Positions 15,791 to 21,088 of a DNA stretch of 21,088 nt are shown here, in pieces. How positions within the stretch are numbered: position 1 is the stretch's first letter; each line of letters begins with the position of its first letter. The DNA lies in the NCBI GenBank assembly GCA_964551305.1, contig CAZKBT010000054.1:1-21088 (forward strand), given 5' to 3'. Source of the DNA: JBAZDC01 sp041654595. Its GTDB lineage: Bacteria; Pseudomonadota; Gammaproteobacteria; Burkholderiales; Burkholderiaceae_B. The notes below the pieces were generated by a model that ran no database searches, was not told where the DNA came from, and saw nothing but the letters and a program-made list of their open reading frames with translations. A program made the position numbers and the translations under genes.

Positions 15791-16361
15791 GCCCGCATCG
15801 ATCGCCCCTTGGGGAGGGACGGCGGCGACCTTTGGAACGAACCCGATCGCTTTCTCGGCGCCAGGATCCGATGGTCCTGCTTTAGTCATCGATCAGGCCT
15901 GCAGCGCAGTGGCCAGAGGGGAGATTGTCCGGAAGGCGTTGGCGGGGGAGCCGTTGCAGACCGGCTGGGCGCTGGATGCCCGGGGCCTTCCCACCACCGA
16001 TCCTCAGGAAGCGCTCGGCGGCACCATGTTGCCGGTTGGCGGCGCCAAGGGCGTCAACATTGCATGGATCGTGGAGATCCTGGCTGCGATTGTGACAGGC
16101 GCTTTGCCTTCGCATGAGGCAGGGTCCGTCATTGAGAATGACGGCCGGCCGCCGGGGCTCGGCCAGCTTTTCATCGCGCTGGATCCTGATGTGTTCGTAC
16201 CCGGCGGCGCCAAGCGGTTGGAGCAGCTCTGTCGACTCGTCGCCGCTCAGCCGGGTGCTCGCTTGCCCGGGGTTGGGCGTTGGCGGGCGCGCGCGCGCAG
16301 CAAGAAGGAAGGGGTTTCGATCAGTGCTGCTCTGCATTCGGAGATTCAGAATCTTCTTTGA
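15771..16361 (+). CDS. Ldh-family dehydrogenase, C-terminal half
   Basis: From Gly-Leu at 15771-15776 to TGA 16359-16361 the frame gives about 195 residues that resume the Ldh family precisely where the N-terminal half stops: LAFANAPASIAPWGG, then FGTNPIAFSAPGSDGPALVID (cofactor-binding strand), ALDARGLPTTDPQEAL and MLPVGGAKGVNIAWIVEIL, and the late FIALDPDVFVPG. Joined to residues 1-143 it yields 338 residues, normal for the family. The frame differs from that of the N-terminal half by +1 across the intervening ~150 bases, so as written the gene is broken. If the intervening segment is an assembly artefact, the gene is intact. Any start codon upstream, such as GTG 15765, would be artificial. 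Confidence 0.85.
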   Translation, partial: GLAFANAPASIAPWGGTAATFGTNPIAFSAPGSDGPALVIDQACSAVARGEIVRKALAGEPLQTGWALDARGLPTTDPQEALGGTMLPVGGAKGVNIAWIVEILAAIVTGALPSHEAGSVIENDGRPPGLGQLFIALDPDVFVPGGAKRLEQLCRLVAAQPGARLPGVGRWRARARSKKEGVSISAALHSEIQNLL

Positions 16362-16450
16362 CCAGGCGTCGTCGGCATGACGCGCCGAGGGGGCATGGAT
16401 ATCATAATTGGCAATAATTTAACTGAACGAGCGCTGGCAGGGACTTAAAG

Positions 16451-17389
16451 ATGATGATCTTGAATGCGGAAGAAACCCGTGAACGACTTCCTTTTCCCGA
16501 GATGATCGAGGCGATCAATACCATGTTCAAGGAAGGCTGTACGGTACCGCCTCGGCATGCGCACTCGGTAGGCTCGCCGGACGGAGCGACGACGTGGCTG
16601 TTGATGCCGGCATGGCAGTACGGAGGACGTTTGGGAGTGAAGGTTGTGTCGATTTGTCCTCACAATAGCAAGTCCGGCTTGCCCGCGTTGAATTCAACTT
16701 TCACGTTGTTTGACGCCCGCAATGGCGTGCCGCTGGCGCATCTCGATGGCAACGAAATTACGTCGAGGCGGACGGCGGCCGCATCGGCGCTGGCGGCCCG
16801 CTTTCTGTCCCGCTCGGACGCAACGCGATTGCTGGTCGTGGGGGCCGGGAGAGTGGCCAGCCTGATTCCCGATGCTTATCGGGCGGTGCGCGAGATTCGA
16901 CAGGTGTGGGTCTGGGATATCGATCCCTCTTTGGCCGAGTCGTTGGCCGGGCGGCTGCGGGACAAAGGTTGGGATGCGCGCAGAGCACATGACTTGCCTG
17001 CCGCCGTCGCGCGAGCCGACATCATCAGCTGCGCCACCCTGTCTACCGAACCGCTTGTTCTAGGTGCGTGGCTTCAGCCAGGGACCCATCTGGATCTGAT
17101 TGGCAGTTTCACGCCGGAAATGCGGGAAACGGATGCAGAGTGCCTCGCGCGTGGCCGTGTTTTTGTAGATACCGAAGAAGCGGGGGCCAAATCGGGCGAT
17201 TTGGTTCAGCCGATACGGAACGGAGTTTTCGGCTTGGATCAGATTCAGGCAACGTTGTCGGAGTTGTGCGGTGATCCAGCCCGCGGGCGCCGGGGCGAGT
17301 CTGAGATTACTGTCTTTAAAGCGGTGGGTTCGGCGCTTGAGGACCTGGCCGTTGCCTCGCTTGCGTACGATGGACAGCCTGGGAAATAG
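16451..17389 (+). CDS. Ornithine cyclodeaminase/mu-crystallin-family protein
   Basis: 312 residues from the ATG at 16451 (a second ATG follows at 16454), with AGGGA at 16439-16443. Family features: PPRHAH (Arg35), LLMPAW, LGVKVVSICPHN (Lys64), FDARNGVPLAHLDGNEITSRRTAAASALAARF (Arg107-Thr108), then the NAD-binding VVGAGRVAS and WVWDIDPS, where Asp ends the second strand, and GSFTPEMRETD. The family comprises ornithine cyclodeaminase, alanine and lysine dehydrogenases, ketimine reductases and iminosuccinate reductase BhcD, so the chemistry usually involves an imine and NAD(P)H. It lies 89 bases after the Ldh gene, the last enzyme of the cluster. An AT-rich stretch at 16401-16420 may provide a local promoter. 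The substrate is not assignable. Confidence 0.92.
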   Translation: MMILNAEETRERLPFPEMIEAINTMFKEGCTVPPRHAHSVGSPDGATTWLLMPAWQYGGRLGVKVVSICPHNSKSGLPALNSTFTLFDARNGVPLAHLDGNEITSRRTAAASALAARFLSRSDATRLLVVGAGRVASLIPDAYRAVREIRQVWVWDIDPSLAESLAGRLRDKGWDARRAHDLPAAVARADIISCATLSTEPLVLGAWLQPGTHLDLIGSFTPEMRETDAECLARGRVFVDTEEAGAKSGDLVQPIRNGVFGLDQIQATLSELCGDPARGRRGESEITVFKAVGSALEDLAVASLAYDGQPGK

Positions 17390-17476
17390 TCGGCGGCAGT
17401 AGTACAGTAGTGCCATCGTGGCCGAACCGGCTCAGCCGGCCCTTGGATGAGTACCGGCACTATGGGAGTATCGAAT

Positions 17477-17740
17477 ATGCACATGCTAATGGTTATCGTC
17501 GGCGGCATCGTCCTGTTGGGCGTGTTTCTGCTCTTCGGCAAGTTGTGGGGCGGCGAGGAGGCGGCGTTGGGTTTGGCCGCCAAGACATTCATTCCGGTTT
17601 GGCTTGCGATCGCCATTGCCAACCTGTGGATAGGCGTCAGCCATGCTGGCTATACCGTGCGCGAGGAATTGCCGATTCTGCTGATTGTCTTCCTGGTGCC
17701 CACCGTGCTGGCGGGTCTGGTGATATGGAAGCAGGCATGA
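17477..17740 (+). CDS. Small three-helix membrane protein
   Basis: 87 residues from the ATG at 17477, favoured by GGGAG eight bases upstream; in-frame ATGs at 17447 and 17462 are less well supported. Three hydrophobic helices are visible: MVIVGGIVLLGVFLLFGKLW, FIPVWLAIAIANLWIGVSHAG and LPILLIVFLVPTVLAGLVIW. The N-terminus is nearly all hydrophobic and there is no cleavable signal. It resembles uncharacterised inner-membrane proteins of proteobacteria; I do not recognise a function. It follows the cyclodeaminase-family gene by 87 bases but has its own ribosome site, and need not belong to the catabolic cluster. The next gene is convergent. Confidence 0.8.
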   Translation: MHMLMVIVGGIVLLGVFLLFGKLWGGEEAALGLAAKTFIPVWLAIAIANLWIGVSHAGYTVREELPILLIVFLVPTVLAGLVIWKQA

Positions 17741-17860
17741 GGCTTTACCGCCTGTGCCCGCCGTTGCTTGCTTGATCGCGTATTGTCCATCGCCACCGGT
17801 ACCGCAGGCAGGAATGTCACCGGCACGCGCCAGGAGTTCCCGACTGCGGTATGGATCCAA

Positions 17861-18760
17861 TCAACGGTCGCGTGCGCGCGCGCCGATCGTTGCGGCAAAG
17901 CTGGCGACGAATGCTCCTATCAGCAGCGAAGCGAACGCCCACAGCGAAAAGGCGGCCGCAGCCTTGCGAGCAGCGTCCGCCGCTTCGCGGGCCTTTTGCT
18001 CGGCTTGCTGTGCGGCCTGCGTGGCCTGCTCCTGGACCTGCGCCAGCCGCTGCTGCGCGGTTGCCTCGTCCACACCGGCGCGCTGGGCGACCAGCTTGAC
18101 TAGATAAGCTTGGTCGGCATCGGATAGCCGGCCGGCGGTAACGCCGCGCATGATGATGCGCGAGACTTCTTGCCGGTTATCGCCTTGAGCAGGAGACATC
18201 GATGGATCGTTCGGGCGCATCAGGACATCCGTGAAGTAATCGAGGGAAAGCTCGTCCGCGCCAGCCTGCGCGGCTTGGCCCGCCACGGCGGTAACAGCGC
18301 CCGCGCCGGCGCCGGCGAGCGCGGCCCCGGCCTTGGCTGTTCCCGATACGACCGAGGCAACGGTGGAACCAAGCAGCGCCAGGCCGACTACCGCACTCAG
18401 CGCCCAGACCAGAAAGCCATGGGCGGTGTCGCGAAAGTAGATCTCATCGCTGGCGGCGTCCGTCCATTTGGTGCGAAGCCGGCCTGTAACATAGCCCCCC
18501 ACGCCGTAGGCGATGATCTGAGTCACGAGCAGCCAGATGATGGTACCGATGGCCAGGGTCGAACCGGAAGCGCCGTCGTTTTGCCAAGGCGACATCGATA
18601 GGAAGCCGAGACCGGTCCCGCCGGTTACCAGCATGGCGGACATGGCGGCCGCGATTACAGCGCCGGCAATGACGGCGCCCCAGGAAACCGCCGAGCGGGT
18701 GGCCTCCGTCCTTTCGATGTGACCGGAATAAGAACCGGTAGTGGCTTGAGTATTCTGCAT
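17861..18760 (-). CDS. Integral membrane protein with C-terminal coiled coil, unknown function
   Basis: 299 residues with AAGGAAAT just before the start. Hydrophobic helices lie at about residues 26-54 (WGAVIAGAVIAAAMSAMLV), 69-95 (IGTIIWLLVTQIIAYGVGGY), 116-135 (LVWALSAVVGLALLGSTVAS) with a following Ala/Gly-rich stretch, and 270-292 (WAFASLLIGAFVASFAAT). Between the last two lies a soluble part ending in an Ala/Gln/Glu/Lys-rich coiled coil (VDEATAQQRLAQVQEQ onward, to about residue 265). The AVSWGAVIAGA and YGVGGYVTGRLRTK motifs occur in conserved uncharacterised membrane proteins of proteobacteria. No enzymatic motif is seen. It lies 43 bases downstream of the 24-residue microprotein gene on the same strand, so the two are likely co-transcribed. 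Confidence 0.85.
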   Translation of the reverse strand: MQNTQATTGSYSGHIERTEATRSAVSWGAVIAGAVIAAAMSAMLVTGGTGLGFLSMSPWQNDGASGSTLAIGTIIWLLVTQIIAYGVGGYVTGRLRTKWTDAASDEIYFRDTAHGFLVWALSAVVGLALLGSTVASVVSGTAKAGAALAGAGAGAVTAVAGQAAQAGADELSLDYFTDVLMRPNDPSMSPAQGDNRQEVSRIIMRGVTAGRLSDADQAYLVKLVAQRAGVDEATAQQRLAQVQEQATQAAQQAEQKAREAADAARKAAAAFSLWAFASLLIGAFVASFAATIGARARDR

Positions 18761-18803
18761 GACATTTCCTTTTTTTTGGTTGGCGTCAATTGCACTGGAA
18801 AAA

Positions 18804-18878
18804 TCAGTGCCAGAAAAGAGCGATGAGAATGATGATGGGAATCGGCACGCCTAGTAGCCATAAAAGAACGGATCGCAT
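18804..18878 (-). CDS. 24-residue hydrophobic microprotein
   Basis: The ATG at 18876-18878 is preceded by AAGGAG six bases upstream, one of the best ribosome sites in the window. The product starts MRSVLLWLLGVPIPIIIL and ends IALFWH: one transmembrane helix with a Pro-x-Pro kink and a single N-terminal Arg. I recall similar ultra-short proteins with the LLGVPIPIIIL core in other proteobacteria, but no function is known to me. The TGA at 18804-18806 overlaps a small hairpin (GCACTG / CAGTGC at 18792-18810). The gene precedes the 299-residue membrane protein on the same strand, so a partner or regulatory role at the inner membrane is possible. Automated callers would miss it because of its length. 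Confidence 0.7.
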   Translation of the reverse strand: MRSVLLWLLGVPIPIIILIALFWH

Positions 18879-19163
18879 GATGTCTCCTTGTTGAAAGTGT
18901 TGCGGCGTCACGGAGTACATAATCGAAATGGAATTCGCGACTCCGATCCGCTTTATCTGTATATCAAGAATGAGCAGGATTGAATACATCCGTAAGTTTC
19001 CATTTTTAACGAAATGATTCTTGGCGGGGCCGTGTCGCGCGCCGGGTTCGCATTGGGCAACCATCGGCTGGGCCGCTGTGGGTGCATGGATCGCCATTCT
19101 GGTCAGAAAGCGCCATCGAATTGGCCTGCGCGGCGATGAAGATATGCAGGAATTGCAGATATG

Positions 19164-19194
19164 GATAGTGATAATAAGAATTATTGTTAATATC
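19164..19194 (+). promoter_or_regulatory. Fur-box-like site upstream of the YncE-like gene
   Basis: The AT-rich stretch begins GATAGTGATAATAAGAATTA and continues TTGTTAATATC. Against the 19-mer Fur consensus, the window from 19164 matches 14 of 19 positions, and an overlapping register from 19170 also matches 14 of 19. The core AATAA-GAA-TTATT is a perfect inverted repeat. The local AT content is far above the surroundings. It lies about 85 bases upstream of the lipoprotein start, a usual place for a Fur operator overlapping a promoter; GATAAT at 19170-19175 could itself be a -10. The known E. coli yncE gene is iron-regulated by Fur, which fits. Confidence 0.68.
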
Positions 19195-19207
19195 TTGGTT
19201 TTACAAA

Positions 19208-19251
19208 CTGGATCCGAGCGATCGATTCATCTTCAGGATCCAGCCATTTTT
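19208..19251 (+). promoter_or_regulatory. Leader hairpin followed by a T-tract (terminator-like) before the YncE-like gene
   Basis: Perfect 8-base arms CTGGATCC (19208-19215) and GGATCCAG (19236-19243) enclose a 20-base loop, followed after three bases by five Ts (19247-19251). It lies between the Fur-like site and the ribosome site, hence inside the expected transcript leader. It could act as an attenuator or mRNA-stabilising hairpin. The large loop makes an efficient terminator doubtful. Confidence 0.35.
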
Positions 19252-19278
19252 ACTAAGTCGCATCAAAGGGAAGTTGAT

Positions 19279-20442
19279 ATGAAACAGGCAAAGACCATGC
19301 GTCGAATGAGCATGTTGTTGTTGGTTGCTGCGCTCGCAGCTTGCACGACGCCAAAAAACAGTCAGGACAGGGTGTCGACCGACAGCGCCACGCAAAGTAC
19401 CGCGCGTTCGGATGCAGTGGTACGGCAGTCCATAGGGACAGGCTTGTACGAAGTCGCCTACAGCGCTCGCCAGAACGCCGTATTCGTTGCCTCGGCAGGT
19501 AAGTTTGGTCCCGAGTCGGATGGTTCGCGCATCTATCGTCTCAACCCGCAGACCCTGGCGATGGAAGCCGAGATCGCGCTTCCCCATCGTGGCTTCGGCG
19601 TCGTCCTGGATGACGCGTCCGACCGCCTCTACGTCGGTCATTCGGCGGACGCCGCGGTCACAGTGATCGATACCCGCAATCAATCCATCGTCAAGACCAT
19701 CCCTCTGGCCGAAAAACAAAAGAGTCCTGACGGCAAGGAACACTATCCCCACAAATTTCGTGAGCTGGTCGTCGATCGCGCCGCCAAGCGCCTCTATCTT
19801 CCAGGCATGTCGCGCGACGGCAGTTCGCTTTACGTGGTAAACACGGACACGCTGACACTGGAAACGGTGGTGGCCGGCTTCGGACCGTTGGCCACGGGCA
19901 TTACGCTGGATGAGCAAGGCCGGCGCCTGTTCGTTTCGAACCTCAGGGGGCGGATTCATCAAGTCGACACGAACACGCTGACTATCGTCAGCCAGTGGGA
20001 AAGCGGCTCGGATCAGCCGCTGAACCTGGCTTACGATGCGCGTCGTGGATTGGTGTATGCCGTGGATCAGAGCCTGGACCAGATCTACAAGTCCCGCCAG
20101 AAGCTGGAGCCCGGTTTTACGCCGCGAGCGCAGGCGAATGATATTGTCGTCATCGATCCCGCTCTGCGCAAGGCGGTGGCCCACATGCCCACCGGCCAGG
20201 GGCCGGTGTCCTTGCTGGCCGACGTCGAGCGAGACCGTCTTTACGTCACCAACCGTGGCGCCGGCAGCGTAACGGTATTCGACCTGCAAACACGCCGATT
20301 GCTGCAAACCGTCGAACTGGGAAGCCATCCCAACAGTCTGGCGCTGGATCCCGCCTCGGGCGCGGTGTTCGTCAGCATCAAGCGTCCTTTCGTAAAGGAC
20401 GGCACCGTTGTCGATGACGTGGCGCGAATCGAGTTGCCTTGA
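19279..20442 (+). CDS. YncE-like beta-propeller lipoprotein
   Basis: 387 residues from the ATG at 19279, preceded by AAAGGGAAG; the open frame continues upstream to 19021 but without a ribosome site, and the internal start gives a proper lipoprotein signal (MKQAKTMRRMSMLLLVAALA, lipobox LAAC with Cys22). Thr at +2 suggests the outer membrane. The mature part is built of YncE/YVTN-type propeller repeats: RLYVGHSADAAVTVIDTRNQ, RLYLPGMSRDGSSLYVVNTD, RLFVSNLRGRIHQVDTNT, GLVYAVDQS and RLYVTNRGAGSVTVFDLQT, about seven blades. YncE of E. coli is a Fur-controlled periplasmic propeller whose gene is near the TonB-dependent receptor gene yncD. A Fur-like site lies upstream here, and a reductase of a kind seen near siderophore genes is convergent. 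A role in metal or siderophore homeostasis is inferred, not shown. Confidence 0.88.
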   Translation: MKQAKTMRRMSMLLLVAALAACTTPKNSQDRVSTDSATQSTARSDAVVRQSIGTGLYEVAYSARQNAVFVASAGKFGPESDGSRIYRLNPQTLAMEAEIALPHRGFGVVLDDASDRLYVGHSADAAVTVIDTRNQSIVKTIPLAEKQKSPDGKEHYPHKFRELVVDRAAKRLYLPGMSRDGSSLYVVNTDTLTLETVVAGFGPLATGITLDEQGRRLFVSNLRGRIHQVDTNTLTIVSQWESGSDQPLNLAYDARRGLVYAVDQSLDQIYKSRQKLEPGFTPRAQANDIVVIDPALRKAVAHMPTGQGPVSLLADVERDRLYVTNRGAGSVTVFDLQTRRLLQTVELGSHPNSLALDPASGAVFVSIKRPFVKDGTVVDDVARIELP

Positions 20443-20496
20443 CAGCTGACAGGGCAGCCGATGTAAATCCGCGCCCGCGGCCGCGCGACAGGGCTT

Positions 20497-21088
20497 TCAG
20501 TAGACGTCGCGCCGATAGCGCCCTGATGTATGCAGCGCCTGCAGGACTGCGTTGCCTAGGGCGGCTTGCAGCGCTTCGTGCACGCCTGCCGCCATGGTGT
20601 CGCGGCGGCCGCAGACGTAGATGGCGGCTCCTCGCAGAGTCACCCACTTTCGCAGGGCGTCCTCATGCAGTCTGATCAGGTCTTGCACGTAACGGGCGCT
20701 GGTGTCGGCGTCGCGGGAGTAAGCCCGGTCCAGACGCTGCAGCACGCCCTCGTCCAGCCAGCTCTCCAGTTTGTCGCCCAAATGGTTGTCGTGCTCGACA
20801 GATCGTTCTCCATACAGTAGCCAGGTTTCTCCCGGCTTGACCGAGCCTTCGCGCCGCAGCTGCCGGCGGGCCTTGAGATGGACCACCAGTCCGGCCAGGC
20901 CGGTTCCGTGCCCGATCAGTATCATCGGGCGCTCTGGTTCGGGATCGTGGAAGCTTGGGTTGGAACGTATTCTCAAACGCAATGTTTGGCCCGGTTGCAG
21001 TTCGTGGCCGAGCAGGCGCGCTCCCGCGCCCAGCCTGTAATGACCCAGTGAATTTCTGCTCAGGTGATAATCGAGGAAATCACCATGA
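20497..21088 (-). CDS. Ferredoxin reductase-type (CysJ/FNR-like) flavoprotein, C-terminal part; 5' end outside window
   Basis: The minus-strand frame is open from the window edge to the stop at 20497, giving about 196 C-terminal residues. A TTG at 20982 is internal, not a start. The part nearest the edge (LSRNSLGHYRLGAGARLLGH, then LQPGQTLRLRIRSNPSF) is the end of an FAD-binding barrel. It is followed by the NAD(P)H domain: PMILIGHGTGLAGLVVHLKA with the Gly-x-Gly-Thr-Gly loop, LLYGERSVEHDNHLGDKLES, AYSRDADTSARYVQDLI, IYVCGRRDTMAAGVHEAL and an aromatic C-terminus YRRDVY. This is the electron-transfer end of CysJ-type sulfite reductase flavoproteins and of PepSY-membrane-anchored reductases often found beside TonB receptor genes. 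Convergence with the Fur-linked lipoprotein makes the latter more likely, but the decisive N-terminus is not in the window. Confidence 0.85.
   Translation of the reverse strand, partial: HGDFLDYHLSRNSLGHYRLGAGARLLGHELQPGQTLRLRIRSNPSFHDPEPERPMILIGHGTGLAGLVVHLKARRQLRREGSVKPGETWLLYGERSVEHDNHLGDKLESWLDEGVLQRLDRAYSRDADTSARYVQDLIRLHEDALRKWVTLRGAAIYVCGRRDTMAAGVHEALQAALGNAVLQALHTSGRYRRDVY

Larger units (their letters stand above)
18879..19278. other. 400-base divergent intergenic region with Fur-like site and leader hairpin
   Basis: This region lies between the microprotein gene (minus) and the YncE-like gene (plus). The left part (18900-19015) is AT-richer and should hold the minus-strand promoter, though I cannot fix hexamers. 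The middle (19020-19140) is GC-rich and open in one plus frame joined to the downstream gene, but it has no ribosome site or recognisable protein similarity. The right part holds the Fur-like box (19164-19194) and the leader hairpin (19208-19243). Confidence 0.5.

Noticed and set aside
15497..15889. 130-codon minus-strand open frame through the N-gap
   Set aside because: Only the part at 15659-15790 is Bug-like; the rest is antisense of the Ldh halves and the frame depends on the arbitrary gap length.
17429..17441. CCGGC-TCA-GCCGG hairpin after the cyclodeaminase-family gene as a terminator
   Set aside because: No T-run follows, the stem is only five bases, and it sits close to the next gene's start region.
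18792..18810. GCACTG / CAGTGC hairpin at the end of the microprotein gene as a terminator
   Set aside because: There is no T-tract after the stem on the minus strand; the T-rich bases are in the loop. It was kept only as a note in the microprotein entry.
19021..19278. In-frame N-terminal extension of the YncE-like gene
   Set aside because: It has no ribosome site, crosses the Fur-like site and leader hairpin, and would destroy the lipoprotein signal that begins at 19279.
1..21088. CRISPR arrays, tRNA/rRNA genes, insertion sequences, toxin-antitoxin or phage-defence genes
   Set aside because: No regularly spaced repeats, RNA gene signatures, transposase motifs or recognisable defence domains were found on either strand.

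Overview
The window looks like a chromosomal segment of a beta-proteobacterium of the Alcaligenaceae (Bordetella/Achromobacter type). The reasons are the GC-rich coding sequence, three complete or nearly complete Bug/TctC periplasmic receptors plus a fourth fragment (a family greatly expanded in these genera), a Bordetella-style autotransporter barrel remnant, and small catabolic clusters without dedicated membrane transporter genes. The genus is inferred; no rRNA or other marker gene is present. No tRNA, rRNA, CRISPR array, insertion sequence or phage gene was seen. Ten Ns at 15649-15658 mark an assembly gap.

Layout. (1) 1-3012, plus strand: the C-terminal part of a Bug receptor, an SMP-30/gluconolactonase-type beta-propeller and an FAD_binding_2 flavoprotein, probably one uptake-and-catabolism unit. 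(2) 3024-4854, minus strand: a DUF2971 protein and a D-2-hydroxyacid dehydrogenase whose upstream region carries two inverted repeats. (3) 5124-8672, minus strand: a 1182-residue protein made of two complete ABC exporter halves in one chain, resembling CydD+CydC or Irt/Ybt-type half-transporters. (4) 9055-10000, plus strand: a small MliC-like lipoprotein with a textbook terminator, followed at once by a headless autotransporter beta-barrel fragment. (5) 10076-17389: a ROK-family regulator (minus strand) divergent from a plus-strand catabolic cluster of two tandem Bug receptors, a 62-residue tautomerase, an MmgE/PrpD-family protein, an Ldh-family NAD(P)H-dependent oxidoreductase and an ornithine cyclodeaminase/mu-crystallin-family protein. 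An AT-rich palindrome overlaps a good sigma-70-like promoter between the ROK gene and the first Bug gene and is the probable operator. (6) 17477-18878: a small three-helix membrane protein, a 299-residue membrane protein with a coiled coil, and a 24-residue hydrophobic microprotein. (7) 19164-21088: a Fur-box-like site and a leader hairpin upstream of a YncE-like beta-propeller lipoprotein, convergent with the C-terminal part of a flavin/NAD(P)H reductase. This end is probably the edge of an iron-responsive locus.

The most unusual structural feature is in the Ldh-family gene. Its N-terminal half (to about 15622) and C-terminal half (from about 15771) together make a normal 338-residue enzyme. 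Between them lie the 10-N gap and an antisense piece of an unrelated Bug receptor gene. The right-hand junction falls in a short palindrome, so the segment is either a genuine insertion/rearrangement or a chimeric contig end.

The most interesting biological proposal is the ROK-controlled cluster. It combines an isomerase/dehydratase-like fold, a tautomerase and two reductase families that both include imine reductases. This suggests catabolism of an imported polycarboxylate or amino-carboxylate by a pathway I cannot name.
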